A stretch of 20,870 nt of DNA from JAZLGI01 sp045616225. Its GTDB lineage: Bacteria > Spirochaetota > Spirochaetia > Sphaerochaetales > Sphaerochaetaceae. The notes beneath the pieces were generated by a model. That model worked only from the letters and a program-made list of their open reading frames with translations, did not search any database and was not told the origin of the DNA. The position numbers were made by a program, and so were the translations under genes. Position 1 is the first letter of the stretch; each line of letters begins with the position of its first letter. Where the stretch lies: assembly GCA_045616225.1 (NCBI GenBank), contig JAZLGI010000041.1:1-20870 (forward strand). The letters are read 5' to 3'. Positions 1 to 7,460 of the stretch are shown piece after piece.

Positions 1-19
1 TCAGTGAAAGAATTACCAT
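1..19 (-). CDS. Possible start of a truncated gene
   Basis: On the minus strand an ATG at 19-17 opens a frame (M-V-I-L-S-L) that leaves the window after six codons. It is preceded by a purine-rich stretch, GAGGG, about six bases upstream (complement of 24-30), which is a credible ribosome binding site. The reading direction matches the opp operon, whose terminator lies just before it. Six codons are too few to identify a product, and this could be chance. Confidence 0.35.
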
Positions 20-141
20 TTAATCCCTCTCTATAAAAAAAATTCAATAAAAAACCGAGCATTAAAACTCAAACAATTAATTGTAACCTCAAATACTAAC
101 CTATTTCAATTGCAAGAAATGTTATTCTTCAACATTGTGAA

Positions 142-170
142 TAAAAAACGGCAGCCCTAAAGCTGCCGCA
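142..170 (-). terminator. Rho-independent terminator of the opp operon
   Basis: A perfect 7-bp stem, CGGCAGC (149-155) with GCTGCCG (162-168), encloses a 6-base loop. Read on the minus strand it is followed at once by six T (complement of 143-148). It lies about 20 bases after the oppA stop codon and should end transcripts of oppA and of the whole operon. Confidence 0.9.
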
Positions 171-189
171 AATTAACCATGAAGTTTAA

Positions 190-2013
190 TTATTTTACTT
201 CACAGAACATGAAATACTTGTATCCAAGTGGGTTGCTGAAGAATCCGCTTACTGAATCATCAAGCATATAAATATCTGTGTAATAGTAAAGTGGTACAAT
301 ACAACCGGTGCTCATGAGAATGTCTTCTGCCTTGTGCATAAGCTTTGTTCTTGTTGCTGCATCAGAACAGTTCTTGATGAGAGAAATAACTACATCATAA
401 GTATCTGCCCAAGTACCGTTTGTAACCTTTACATCATATCCGCAATCTGTAAGGTCAATGTTGTACATCTTAAGGTCTTTGTGTGTACCCTTACCAAACT
501 GTACATCATTGTTTCCTGAAGCTGTTACCCACATGTCAAGGAAGCAAATAGGATCATTGTAGTCTGCAAGCCAACCGTTTCTTGCAATACCGTAGTCACC
601 GTTTTTTCTTGTGTTAAGGAAGGTATTCCATTCCTGGTTTACAAGACCCATATTTACACCAACTGCTGCAAATGCGCTCTGGAGATATTCACCAATTGCC
701 TGGTGACCTGCAGATGTATTGTAGAGGTATGTGAGTGATGGGAAGTTTGTGAACTTTGTTCCGTCCCACTTATAGTACTTCTTAAGTGTTTCTACACAGC
801 TGTTAAAGTTAGACTGGAAGTCTTCTGCTGCTACACTGTAGTAACCATAGTAAGGATTTCCTGCTTTTCCTGCTGTCTTGTAGAACTGTGAACCGTCTGC
901 GTTTGTCATACCCATAGCAACGAATGATGATGCCGGTACCTGACCTGCCTGTCCAATTTCTTCAACAATATAATTTCTGTCTATGACAAGTGAAAGAGCG
1001 TTTCTGATTTCTGCTCTTGCAGCTTCAGCAGCTTCGCCTTTAAGCTTGCTGTCTTTTGGAAGGATTTCCTGGTTTACGTTCCAGCAGACATAGTATGTAC
1101 CAATCTGACCGGCAACTACGAATTCTGTAGGATACTTAGCCTTGAGAGAAGGAATTTCTTCTGTAGGAACATCATCAATAAGAAGCCACTCGCCAGACTC
1201 AAAGTTAGCAAGCATGTTGTTTGCATCATCTGAGAGATAGAAGTTAATTTCATCCATCAGAATTGTATCTGCATCAACATAGTCTGCTCTCTTTGAAAGA
1301 GTAATGCAGCTGTTGTGTTCCCAAGCTGAGATGCTATAAGGTCCGTTACAAACATAAGTAGAAGGATCTGTTGCCCAAGCTTCATTTGCTACGACATCTT
1401 CACGTACAGGGAAGTAGCAAGGGAAAGCAAGAAGTTCGTTCCAGTAAGCAATAAGACCAATTGTTGTTACTTCAAGAGTATTGTCATCAATAGCCTTAAC
1501 TGCGAGATCATCTGGGTATCCCTTTACAACTTCAAACATGTAACCGTAGTCTGCTCCGAGAGCTGTTGAAGCTGCTCTCTTCCATGCAAACTCATAATCC
1601 TTTGCTGTAACAGGCTTTCCGTCTGACCAAGAACCCTTCTTGAGCTTATATGTATATGTATAAGTTCCGTCTGCATTCTTTACGCCGTCAACGAGCTTTT
1701 CTGCTGCATCTTCAACAAGAAGAAGGTTTCCGTTGGCATCCTGTGACCACTTTGAAAGACCTGAGAAAAGGTGTGCAACCAGAGTTGCTCCGTCAACTGC
1801 AGAGTTGAGAGCTGGATCGATTGTATCTGGCTCAGAAGCGATACAAACATTAATTGAAGTTGGTTCTGCCTTAACTTCAGGAGCTGCTGCTGTAGTTGCT
1901 GTTGCTGTTGCTGTTGCTGCTGCAGGAGCTGTTGAAGTTGCTGCCTTCTTTGAGCATGAAGCCAAAGTAAAAGCAAGAAGAACAACCAAAACGATTGAAA
2001 GAGCTTTCTTCAT
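190..2013 (-). CDS. oppA: Oligopeptide ABC transporter, substrate-binding lipoprotein
   Basis: This is the peptide receptor of the Opp importer, a family 5 extracellular solute-binding protein (SBP_bac_5) of 607 residues. A lipoprotein signal peptide spans residues 1-20, with a charged start (MKKA), a hydrophobic core and the lipobox LASC, so Cys20 should be lipidated. Residues 21-50 are a low-complexity Ala/Thr linker. The binding fold follows, with a family-like start (IASEPDTIDPAL) and a segment close to the usual D-GK-VTAKDYEFAWKR motif near residue 130. The ribosome binding site AAGGAGA (complement of 2020-2026) supports the ATG at 2013. The gene is last in the operon, 147 bases after oppF, and ends at a strong terminator. 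A promoter of its own is possible, since receptors are usually needed in excess of the membrane complex. Peptide length preference cannot be read from the sequence. Confidence 0.93.
   Translation of the reverse strand: MKKALSIVLVVLLAFTLASCSKKAATSTAPAAATATATATTAAAPEVKAEPTSINVCIASEPDTIDPALNSAVDGATLVAHLFSGLSKWSQDANGNLLLVEDAAEKLVDGVKNADGTYTYTYKLKKGSWSDGKPVTAKDYEFAWKRAASTALGADYGYMFEVVKGYPDDLAVKAIDDNTLEVTTIGLIAYWNELLAFPCYFPVREDVVANEAWATDPSTYVCNGPYSISAWEHNSCITLSKRADYVDADTILMDEINFYLSDDANNMLANFESGEWLLIDDVPTEEIPSLKAKYPTEFVVAGQIGTYYVCWNVNQEILPKDSKLKGEAAEAARAEIRNALSLVIDRNYIVEEIGQAGQVPASSFVAMGMTNADGSQFYKTAGKAGNPYYGYYSVAAEDFQSNFNSCVETLKKYYKWDGTKFTNFPSLTYLYNTSAGHQAIGEYLQSAFAAVGVNMGLVNQEWNTFLNTRKNGDYGIARNGWLADYNDPICFLDMWVTASGNNDVQFGKGTHKDLKMYNIDLTDCGYDVKVTNGTWADTYDVVISLIKNCSDAATRTKLMHKAEDILMSTGCIVPLYYYTDIYMLDDSVSGFFSNPLGYKYFMFCEVK
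1895..1918 (-). repeat. Four tandem copies of a 6-bp unit in oppA
   Basis: The plus strand shows GTTGCT four times without interruption. In the gene this encodes alternating Ala and Thr in the linker after the lipidated cysteine. The 6-bp unit allows copy-number change without loss of frame, so the tether length could vary between strains (inference). Confidence 0.85.
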
Positions 2014-2035
2014 ATAATTTCTCCTTATATAGAAT

Positions 2036-2065
2036 TAAATAGATTTCTAAAAAAACATGGGACAA
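2036..2065 (-). promoter_or_regulatory. Possible separate promoter for oppA
   Basis: In the 147-base gap before oppA the minus strand has TTGTCC (complement of 2060-2065), an 18-base spacer and TATTTA (complement of 2036-2041). The match is moderate, and the implied start leaves only about 16 leader bases, so this is tentative. I see no convincing terminator in the gap, so read-through from oppF is also possible. Confidence 0.3.
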
Positions 2066-2160
2066 ACTTACAACATTCTGTATTTTTATGCAAGCTTGTT
2101 TCATTTCCACAATAAAAAAAACATCACAGATAAAACATTTCTTTGAAATTGAATGCTATA

Positions 2161-3147
2161 TCAGTTAATTTCTTCAGTCCTGTGACAGGCTACAAAATGT
2201 CCTTTTGAGACTTCTTTAAACTCAGGCATAGACTCTGCACATTTTTCACAGGCAAAACGGCATCTTGTCCTGAACGGACACCCGCTTGGAGCATTCAATG
2301 GACTTGGAATATCACCTGAAAGCACTATTCTCTGATTTGCCCTTGCAACCTTTGGATCCGGAAGAGGAACTGAAGAAATAAGGCTCTGGGAATATGGATG
2401 AAGAGGATGATTGTATATCTCATTTGCTTCTGCAAGCTCAACCATCTTTCCAAGATACATTACTGCAATTCTATCTGAAATATGTCTTACGACCAACAAA
2501 TCATGTGCAATGAAAAGATATGTAAGTCCTAGTTTTTCCTGAAGTTCATCAAACATATTGATAACCTGTGCCTGAATACTTACATCCAAAGCAGAAACAG
2601 GTTCATCACAGACTATGAACTGAGGGTTTACAGCCAAGGCTCTGGCTATTCCTATTCTTTGCCTTTGCCCACCGGAAAACTCGTGTGCATATCTGGCAGC
2701 ATGTTCACTGTTTAGTCCTACATACCCCATAAGCTCAAGAATTCTGTCATGGCGTTCCTTATCTGACTCACAAAGATGGTGTACATCTAAAGGTTCGCCA
2801 ATTATATCTGCAACAGTCATTCTTGGATTCAGAGAAGAATAAGGATCTTGAAAAACCATAGTTGCTTTCTTTCTGAGTTCTGAAATGTCTGCCTTTGTGA
2901 CAATTTCCTTACCGTCGTAGAAAATCTTACCATCTGTTGGTTTGTAGAGATGAAGCATAGTTCTTCCCACAGTGGTTTTTCCACATCCGGACTCACCTAC
3001 AAGACCCAAAGTTTCACCCTTTTTAATTTTAAATGAAACATCATCAACAGCCTTAAGAGGCTTTGTCTTGAACAAGCCCATATTAATATCAAAGTATTCT
3101 TTGAGGTGCTGTACTTCTACAAGAATCTTATCTTCTTTTGAGCTCAT
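2161..3147 (-). CDS. oppF: Oligopeptide ABC transporter, ATP-binding protein OppF
   Basis: This is one of the two cytoplasmic ATPases that power the Opp importer (328 residues). Walker A is GESGCGKT at 51-58, the Q-loop is FQDP at 99-102, the ABC signature is FSGGQRQ at 157-163, Walker B ends in D181-E182, and the H-loop His is in FIAHD near 215. The C-terminal oligopeptide/dipeptide extension is present and has five cysteines (290, 296, 300, 303, 321). I chose ATG at 3147 over an in-frame ATG at 3198 because a perfect AGGAGG lies seven bases before it and because it overlaps the oppD stop as ATGA, a common sign of translational coupling. OppF is separated from OppD by order and by its GESGCGKT and FSGGQ sequences; the pair is always used together. 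Confidence 0.93.
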   Translation of the reverse strand: MSSKEDKILVEVQHLKEYFDINMGLFKTKPLKAVDDVSFKIKKGETLGLVGESGCGKTTVGRTMLHLYKPTDGKIFYDGKEIVTKADISELRKKATMVFQDPYSSLNPRMTVADIIGEPLDVHHLCESDKERHDRILELMGYVGLNSEHAARYAHEFSGGQRQRIGIARALAVNPQFIVCDEPVSALDVSIQAQVINMFDELQEKLGLTYLFIAHDLLVVRHISDRIAVMYLGKMVELAEANEIYNHPLHPYSQSLISSVPLPDPKVARANQRIVLSGDIPSPLNAPSGCPFRTRCRFACEKCAESMPEFKEVSKGHFVACHRTEEIN

Positions 3148-4139
3148 GGCTTTACCTCCTCTGAATCCTGTTTCTGAGGTTTCTCGTTCATCCAGCATGA
3201 ACTGTAGTGGAACTCATTGATAACCTTTCTTTCCGGAGCCTTTTTAAGACAAATCTTCATGGCATTGTCACATCTAGGTGCAAAAGGACATCCCTTTGGC
3301 ATATTAAGAAGGTCTATAGGAGTTCCGGTAATAGGATGAAGTTTTTCTCCGGAATTATCTGCTGTTGGAATTGACCTCATAAGACCTTTTGTGTACTCAT
3401 GTTTTGGATTATAGAAAATCTCATCTGCAGTACCCTGCTCGCAGATTGAACCGGCATACATGACAATGACTTCATCACACATTTGAGCAACAACACCCAA
3501 ATCATGAGTAATTAAGATTATTGCCATATTGAGTTCTTTCTGCAAATCTTTCATAAGATCCAGAATCTGAGCCTGAATTGTAACATCAAGAGCCGTTGTT
3601 GGTTCATCTGCTATGAGAATATCAGGTTCACAGGCAAGAGCCATTGCTATCATAACACGCTGTCTCATACCGCCTGAGAACTCATAAGGATACTGCTTCA
3701 TTCTCTTTTCCGGTTCATTTACATTAACCAGTTTAAGCATCTCAACAGCCCTGTCCCAAGCTTGCTTTCTATCTCTGTTTGTGTGAAGTGTAATAGCTTC
3801 TACAAGTTGTCTGCCAATTGTATAAGTTGGGTTTAAACTTGTCATAGGGTCTTGGAATATGATGGAAATCTTATTACCGCGGATTGACTTCATCGTCTTT
3901 TCTCCGCTGTTGATAAGTTCCTGACCGTCAAACTTAATTGAACCGCCAACAATTTTTCCCGTACTTGCAAGAATCTGCATAATGGAATAAGCGGTTACAG
4001 ATTTTCCTGAACCGGACTCTCCTACAATACCAAGAACCTTGTTTCTATCAAGATTAAATGAAATTCCGTTAACTGCCTTGACCTCACCTGCATCTGTAAA
4101 GAATGAGGTATGCAAATCTCTAACTTCCAAAAGTGCCAT
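3144..4139 (-). CDS. oppD: Oligopeptide ABC transporter, ATP-binding protein OppD
   Basis: This is the second ATPase of the peptide importer (331 residues), expected to pair with OppF under the OppBC channel. Walker A is GESGSGKS at 40-47, the Q-loop is FQDP at 95-98, the signature region is FSGGMRQR at 154-161, Walker B is ILIADE at 174-179, and the H-loop is H212 in THD. The signature has GGM instead of GGQ, which is typical of OppD/DppD proteins. The C-terminal extension carries C284, C290, C297 and C315; related OppD/DppD proteins bind an iron-sulfur cluster in this region. The start has GAGGAG (in the complement of 4149-4155) a few bases upstream. The gap to oppC is 12 bases, and oppF begins inside its stop codon. 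Confidence 0.94.
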   Translation of the reverse strand: MALLEVRDLHTSFFTDAGEVKAVNGISFNLDRNKVLGIVGESGSGKSVTAYSIMQILASTGKIVGGSIKFDGQELINSGEKTMKSIRGNKISIIFQDPMTSLNPTYTIGRQLVEAITLHTNRDRKQAWDRAVEMLKLVNVNEPEKRMKQYPYEFSGGMRQRVMIAMALACEPDILIADEPTTALDVTIQAQILDLMKDLQKELNMAIILITHDLGVVAQMCDEVIVMYAGSICEQGTADEIFYNPKHEYTKGLMRSIPTADNSGEKLHPITGTPIDLLNMPKGCPFAPRCDNAMKICLKKAPERKVINEFHYSSCWMNEKPQKQDSEEVKP

Positions 4140-4151
4140 ACTTTATTCTCC

Positions 4152-5225
4152 TCAGCTGTTAAGTTTTGGATCAAATGCGTCTCTGAGACCATCACCAAAA
4201 AGGTTAAGTGCCAAAACAATAAGAGAAATAATTATTGCAGGAATAACCAGACGATAAGAATAACTGTTGATACCGTTGAGTGCATCAGAAGCAAGAGAGC
4301 CTAAAGACGGCATTGGAGCGTTTACACCAAGACCAAGGAAACTAAGATAGCTTTCTGTAAAAATGGCACTTGGAATCTGCAAGGCAGTTGAAACTACAAC
4401 AACACTTATACTGTTTGGAATAAGGTGTTTTTTTACAACCCAACTTCCTTTTGCTCCTGCAACCTGTGCTGCCAAAACATATTCCTGCTCCTTAAGAGAA
4501 AGAATCTGACCTCTGATCTGACGTGCCATACTTACCCAATAAAGAAGACCAAAGACAATAAACAGGGCAATAATGTTGCTTCCTACCTTTTCAAGAACAG
4601 TCCCCTCCAAAGCATTTCCAAGAGGTTCCCTCAAGACCGAAGCAAGCAAGATAACCATAAGCATATCAGGGAGAGAATAAATTATATCAACTATTCTCAT
4701 GATAATGAGGTCAACCTTACCGCCGCAATAACCGGATACAGAACCAATGACAATTCCAAGAACAAGAACAATCAAAGAAGCAAAGAAACCAACGGCAAGA
4801 GAAATTCTTGTACCGTAGCAAACTCTTATAAAATAATCTCTTCCTGCGGCATCTGTTCCAAAGATATGAGGAAATACTTTTTCCCCGGCTTCTATTCTGG
4901 CAAGTTCTGTTTTACCATACTGGAATGGTCTGAGATTCTTAAAAGAAGGATCTACCGGTTTTCCAGGTTGAATTCCAAGCTGTGCGTCGTAGGAATAAGG
5001 CCATAAAAAAGGTATTACAATACATGCAATTGTAATTACCACAATGACAATGAAGCTCACAAAAGCAACCTTGTTTTTCTTAAGACGTTTTACTCCGTCC
5101 TTAAAAAAAGTTGTGGAAGGTCTCATTTGAACCATGTAAGCTTTTTCTTCTTCTGTTGCAGGCAAAAAGTTGTACAAATCCTGCTGAATATTAAAAGGAA
5201 CTTTCTTTTTTATTTTCTCTGCCAT
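4152..5225 (-). CDS. oppC: Oligopeptide ABC transporter, permease OppC
   Basis: This is an inner-membrane channel subunit of the peptide importer (357 residues). A cytoplasmic N-terminal segment of about 50 residues precedes the first membrane helix (about 53-76). A periplasmic loop with the OppC/DppC hallmark GTDAAGRD (123-130) follows, then the BPD_transp_1 domain with about five further helices. The EAA-type coupling loop, which docks on the ATPases, is seen as AAQVAGAKG at 252-260. A GAGGA-type ribosome binding site lies just before the ATG, and the gene starts nine bases after the oppB stop. Family length is usually about 300, so the N-terminal tail is on the long side, as in many OppC proteins. 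Confidence 0.94.
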   Translation of the reverse strand: MAEKIKKKVPFNIQQDLYNFLPATEEEKAYMVQMRPSTTFFKDGVKRLKKNKVAFVSFIVIVVITIACIVIPFLWPYSYDAQLGIQPGKPVDPSFKNLRPFQYGKTELARIEAGEKVFPHIFGTDAAGRDYFIRVCYGTRISLAVGFFASLIVLVLGIVIGSVSGYCGGKVDLIIMRIVDIIYSLPDMLMVILLASVLREPLGNALEGTVLEKVGSNIIALFIVFGLLYWVSMARQIRGQILSLKEQEYVLAAQVAGAKGSWVVKKHLIPNSISVVVVSTALQIPSAIFTESYLSFLGLGVNAPMPSLGSLASDALNGINSYSYRLVIPAIIISLIVLALNLFGDGLRDAFDPKLNS

Positions 5226-5234
5226 ACTTTTTCC

Positions 5235-6164
5235 TCAGCTGAAATCAATTCTAGGATCTACTATTTTGTACATGATATCACTTATGAGATTCATGATTAC
5301 TATTAAAGAAGCAAGCATAATTGTGGTTCCCATCATAAGCGGATAATCTCTGTTTGTAATGCTGTTGACAAATGCTCTTCCTATTCCAGGAACGGCAAAA
5401 ATCTTTTCTACGACAAGAGAGCCTGTTGTTATATAGGCAAGCATAGGTCCAAAATAAGTGATTACAGGAATTAATGCATTTTTAAGAGCATGTCCAAAAA
5501 TAATTCTATTTGGAGCGACTCCTTTTGCTTTTGCTGTTCTTATATAATCCTGACCAAGAACATCCAGCATTGACGAACGTGTGAGTCTTGTGACATTTGC
5601 CATAGGTGAAAGACCAAGGGCAATGACAGGAAGTATCAAGCCTGCTGCAGTAGAACCGTTTGCAGGAAGAACTGCAAGTTTCACGCAAAAAAGAAGCAGC
5701 ATGAAAGAACCCATTATAAATGACGGCATGGAAACAAAAGCTGTTGAAATAACCATGATGATACGGTCTACTACACTGTTTCTCTTAAGAGCTGCTACAG
5801 AGCCCAGAACAACACCTGCAATTGTTGCCCAAACGGCAGCAATAAGTCCAATTTTTGCAGAAGTTTTCATTCCGTCTTTCATTATATCAAGAACCTGACG
5901 TCCTCTCATTTTCAAAGAAGGTCCAAAATCAAATCTGGTAACTATATCTGATAAATATGTCTTGTACTGTTCCATAAGAGGTTTATCAAGACCGTATTTT
6001 GCTTCAAGTGCTTTTCTTACAGCCTCTGTTACTGCTTTTTCACCAACAAAAGGTCCACCAGGAACAAGGTGCATAACAAAGAAAGTAATTGTAAGAACAA
6101 TCCAAACAGTAAAGATTGCAAGCAATACTCTCTTGATAATGTAAGCCAAAGTTTTAGGATTCAT
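5235..6164 (-). CDS. oppB: Oligopeptide ABC transporter, permease OppB
   Basis: This is the other channel subunit (309 residues) and the first gene of the operon. The first membrane helix is at about 10-32 and runs into the family pattern MHLVPGGPF. Five more helices follow, and the EAA-type loop reads YIRTAKAKG at 207-215. It forms a heterodimer with OppC. The ATG at 6164 has only a modest ribosome binding site (AGGCGGATAAGG, the last AAGG two to three bases from the ATG). A good promoter lies 44-72 bases upstream, and no alternative start looks better. Confidence 0.94.
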   Translation of the reverse strand: MNPKTLAYIIKRVLLAIFTVWIVLTITFFVMHLVPGGPFVGEKAVTEAVRKALEAKYGLDKPLMEQYKTYLSDIVTRFDFGPSLKMRGRQVLDIMKDGMKTSAKIGLIAAVWATIAGVVLGSVAALKRNSVVDRIIMVISTAFVSMPSFIMGSFMLLLFCVKLAVLPANGSTAAGLILPVIALGLSPMANVTRLTRSSMLDVLGQDYIRTAKAKGVAPNRIIFGHALKNALIPVITYFGPMLAYITTGSLVVEKIFAVPGIGRAFVNSITNRDYPLMMGTTIMLASLIVIMNLISDIMYKIVDPRIDFS

Positions 6165-6197
6165 ACCTTATCCGCCTATTTAAATATTATTTTAAAA

Positions 6198-6234
6198 GAA
6201 ACAGTTTATACTAACAGATTTGCACCGCTGTTTC
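6198..6234. repeat. Inverted repeat around the opp promoter
   Basis: GAAACAG at 6198-6204 and its exact complement CTGTTTC at 6228-6234 lie 30 bases apart centre to centre. One arm overlaps the -35 box and the other sits at the predicted start site. A third partial copy, AACAG, occurs at 6213-6217. A dimeric regulator could bind here; a function is inferred, not shown. Confidence 0.45.
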
Positions 6235-6236
6235 AA
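6208..6236 (-). promoter_or_regulatory. Promoter of the opp operon
   Basis: On the minus strand TTGAAA (complement of 6231-6236) is followed by exactly 17 bases and TAGTAT (complement of 6208-6213). This predicts a start near 6201, about 37 bases before the oppB ATG. The promoter lies inside a 7-bp inverted repeat that may be an operator (see next entry). Confidence 0.6.
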
Positions 6237-6287
6237 GTTAATGGGAAAATCATAAAAATTACTCAAAAATTGAGCAATAAGTAAAAA

Positions 6288-7460
6288 ATGACAACATATA
6301 TTAGCATGAAACAAAAAATGTTGTGTTTGCTTTTAATTATTGCTTTCTTCTGTATATTCCCTTTACACTCTGTAATTCAGGCAGATTACGCTTTATCTTC
6401 AGACGGATACTCTGCTGTATTTCAGATAAACACACCAAAAGCTAAAGTTTTGGTCAAACCATCTTTTGGAACAGATGGGAAAATAAGTCTTAATTCACCG
6501 TTTTCTTTTTCTATGAATATCAATGACAAGATAAGGTTGGGAGAATTAAAACCAAACGGAATTGTTCTTCAGATGCTTGAGCCTTACCAAACAAAATCTT
6601 ACATGAAAGGCTTTAATGAAAACAGATTCAAACAAGTCTCTACTCCTTCTCTTACAACAAATTACAACGGAATAACCATAAAGCTTGACAATATTGAACT
6701 TTTTTCTTTGAGAGCAAATAAAACGGGCTTTGGTTTCTCTGTAGGAAATGAAAATTGTTTTGCTTCGGTCTTGGGACTTGATAATACTTTCACGTTTGAA
6801 GATTTGACTTCTTTTACAGTTGACTGGAATGATTTGGAAGAGAAAACAAGGAGTCTAATTTTTATAGCAGGGGCAAATTCTTACATGTACCGAAGGAATT
6901 TTTCTTTATCAAGTGAAATTTTTTTAAGATGTATAAGTGATCAATGCGCAGGATTTGGTACAACAATTGGTATGGACCTGAAATTGGGGCTAAAAGGCAA
7001 TTATCTAACTTACAGAAAAAGACTTGGTGAAATAGGTGATAAATCAATTGTTGAGTTCAAGTTCAGAGATGCTGTAATTTCTTATTCTGACCTTATTAAA
7101 GTACAACCTGCTTTCAGAGGGTTTTTCCAAGAAAGGGAAACACATTTTAAAGTCTCTTTTGCCTTTGGAAAAATGGGAATATCAAATGCTTTTTATTATG
7201 AACAGGCACAAAACGGAGAGAAGAAAACAAAGCAAAGCATTAAGCTCTCATACAAAGATTCTGATTATGAAATCAAAGCAGAAACAAATCTCAATGATTT
7301 TGAGCTGTCTTTTTCTGACCGGTATTGTAAAGTCAGTTACAAAGGAACAAAGGCAGAAGTAACATTTATTTTTCCCTTGGTCATAGCAGAGAATTTCAAA
7401 GGAAGTTTATCTATAAACCAGAACCGTCAGCTTTCTGCCTCTTTCAGATACTTTGATTAA
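6288..7460 (+). CDS. Exported protein of unknown function, strand-rich
   Basis: I do not recognise this 390-residue protein. Residues 7-32 form a clear signal peptide: a lysine-containing start (MKQKM), a hydrophobic core (LCLLLIIAFF) and a likely signal peptidase I site after VIQA at 32. There is no lipobox. The rest alternates hydrophobic and polar residues in short stretches with many aromatics, Lys and Gly, and no further membrane helix. It ends in an amphipathic strand, LSASFRYFD. This resembles an outer-membrane beta-barrel or a periplasmic beta-sheet protein (inference). The ATG at 6288 has no strong ribosome binding site; in-frame ATGs at 6306 and 6318 would also keep the signal peptide. 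It is divergent from oppB and convergent with the DUF1846 gene, whose stop codon shares bases with its own. Confidence 0.7.
   Translation: MTTYISMKQKMLCLLLIIAFFCIFPLHSVIQADYALSSDGYSAVFQINTPKAKVLVKPSFGTDGKISLNSPFSFSMNINDKIRLGELKPNGIVLQMLEPYQTKSYMKGFNENRFKQVSTPSLTTNYNGITIKLDNIELFSLRANKTGFGFSVGNENCFASVLGLDNTFTFEDLTSFTVDWNDLEEKTRSLIFIAGANSYMYRRNFSLSSEIFLRCISDQCAGFGTTIGMDLKLGLKGNYLTYRKRLGEIGDKSIVEFKFRDAVISYSDLIKVQPAFRGFFQERETHFKVSFAFGKMGISNAFYYEQAQNGEKKTKQSIKLSYKDSDYEIKAETNLNDFELSFSDRYCKVSYKGTKAEVTFIFPLVIAENFKGSLSINQNRQLSASFRYFD

Noticed and set aside
1895..1918. Short tandem repeat as a CRISPR-like array
   Set aside because: Units are 6 bp with no spacers and lie in a coding linker.
1733..2017. 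Plus-strand Ala/Val-rich open frame opposite oppA
   Set aside because: Its valine-alanine repeats are the complement of the oppA GTTGCT tandem repeat, and it has no supporting start signal.
3148..3198. Upstream in-frame start for oppF
   Set aside because: The perfect AGGAGG and ATGA overlap at 3147 point to the shorter form; the extra residues would lie within oppD and do not resemble the family.
4425..5006. Long plus-strand open frame opposite oppC
   Set aside because: It lies entirely antisense to a well-supported permease gene, has no coherent domain pattern, and its composition mirrors the opposite strand.
6262..6274. Hairpin CTCAA-AAA-TTGAG before the exported-protein gene as a regulatory element
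   Set aside because: Five base pairs with a three-base loop in AT-rich DNA are expected by chance.
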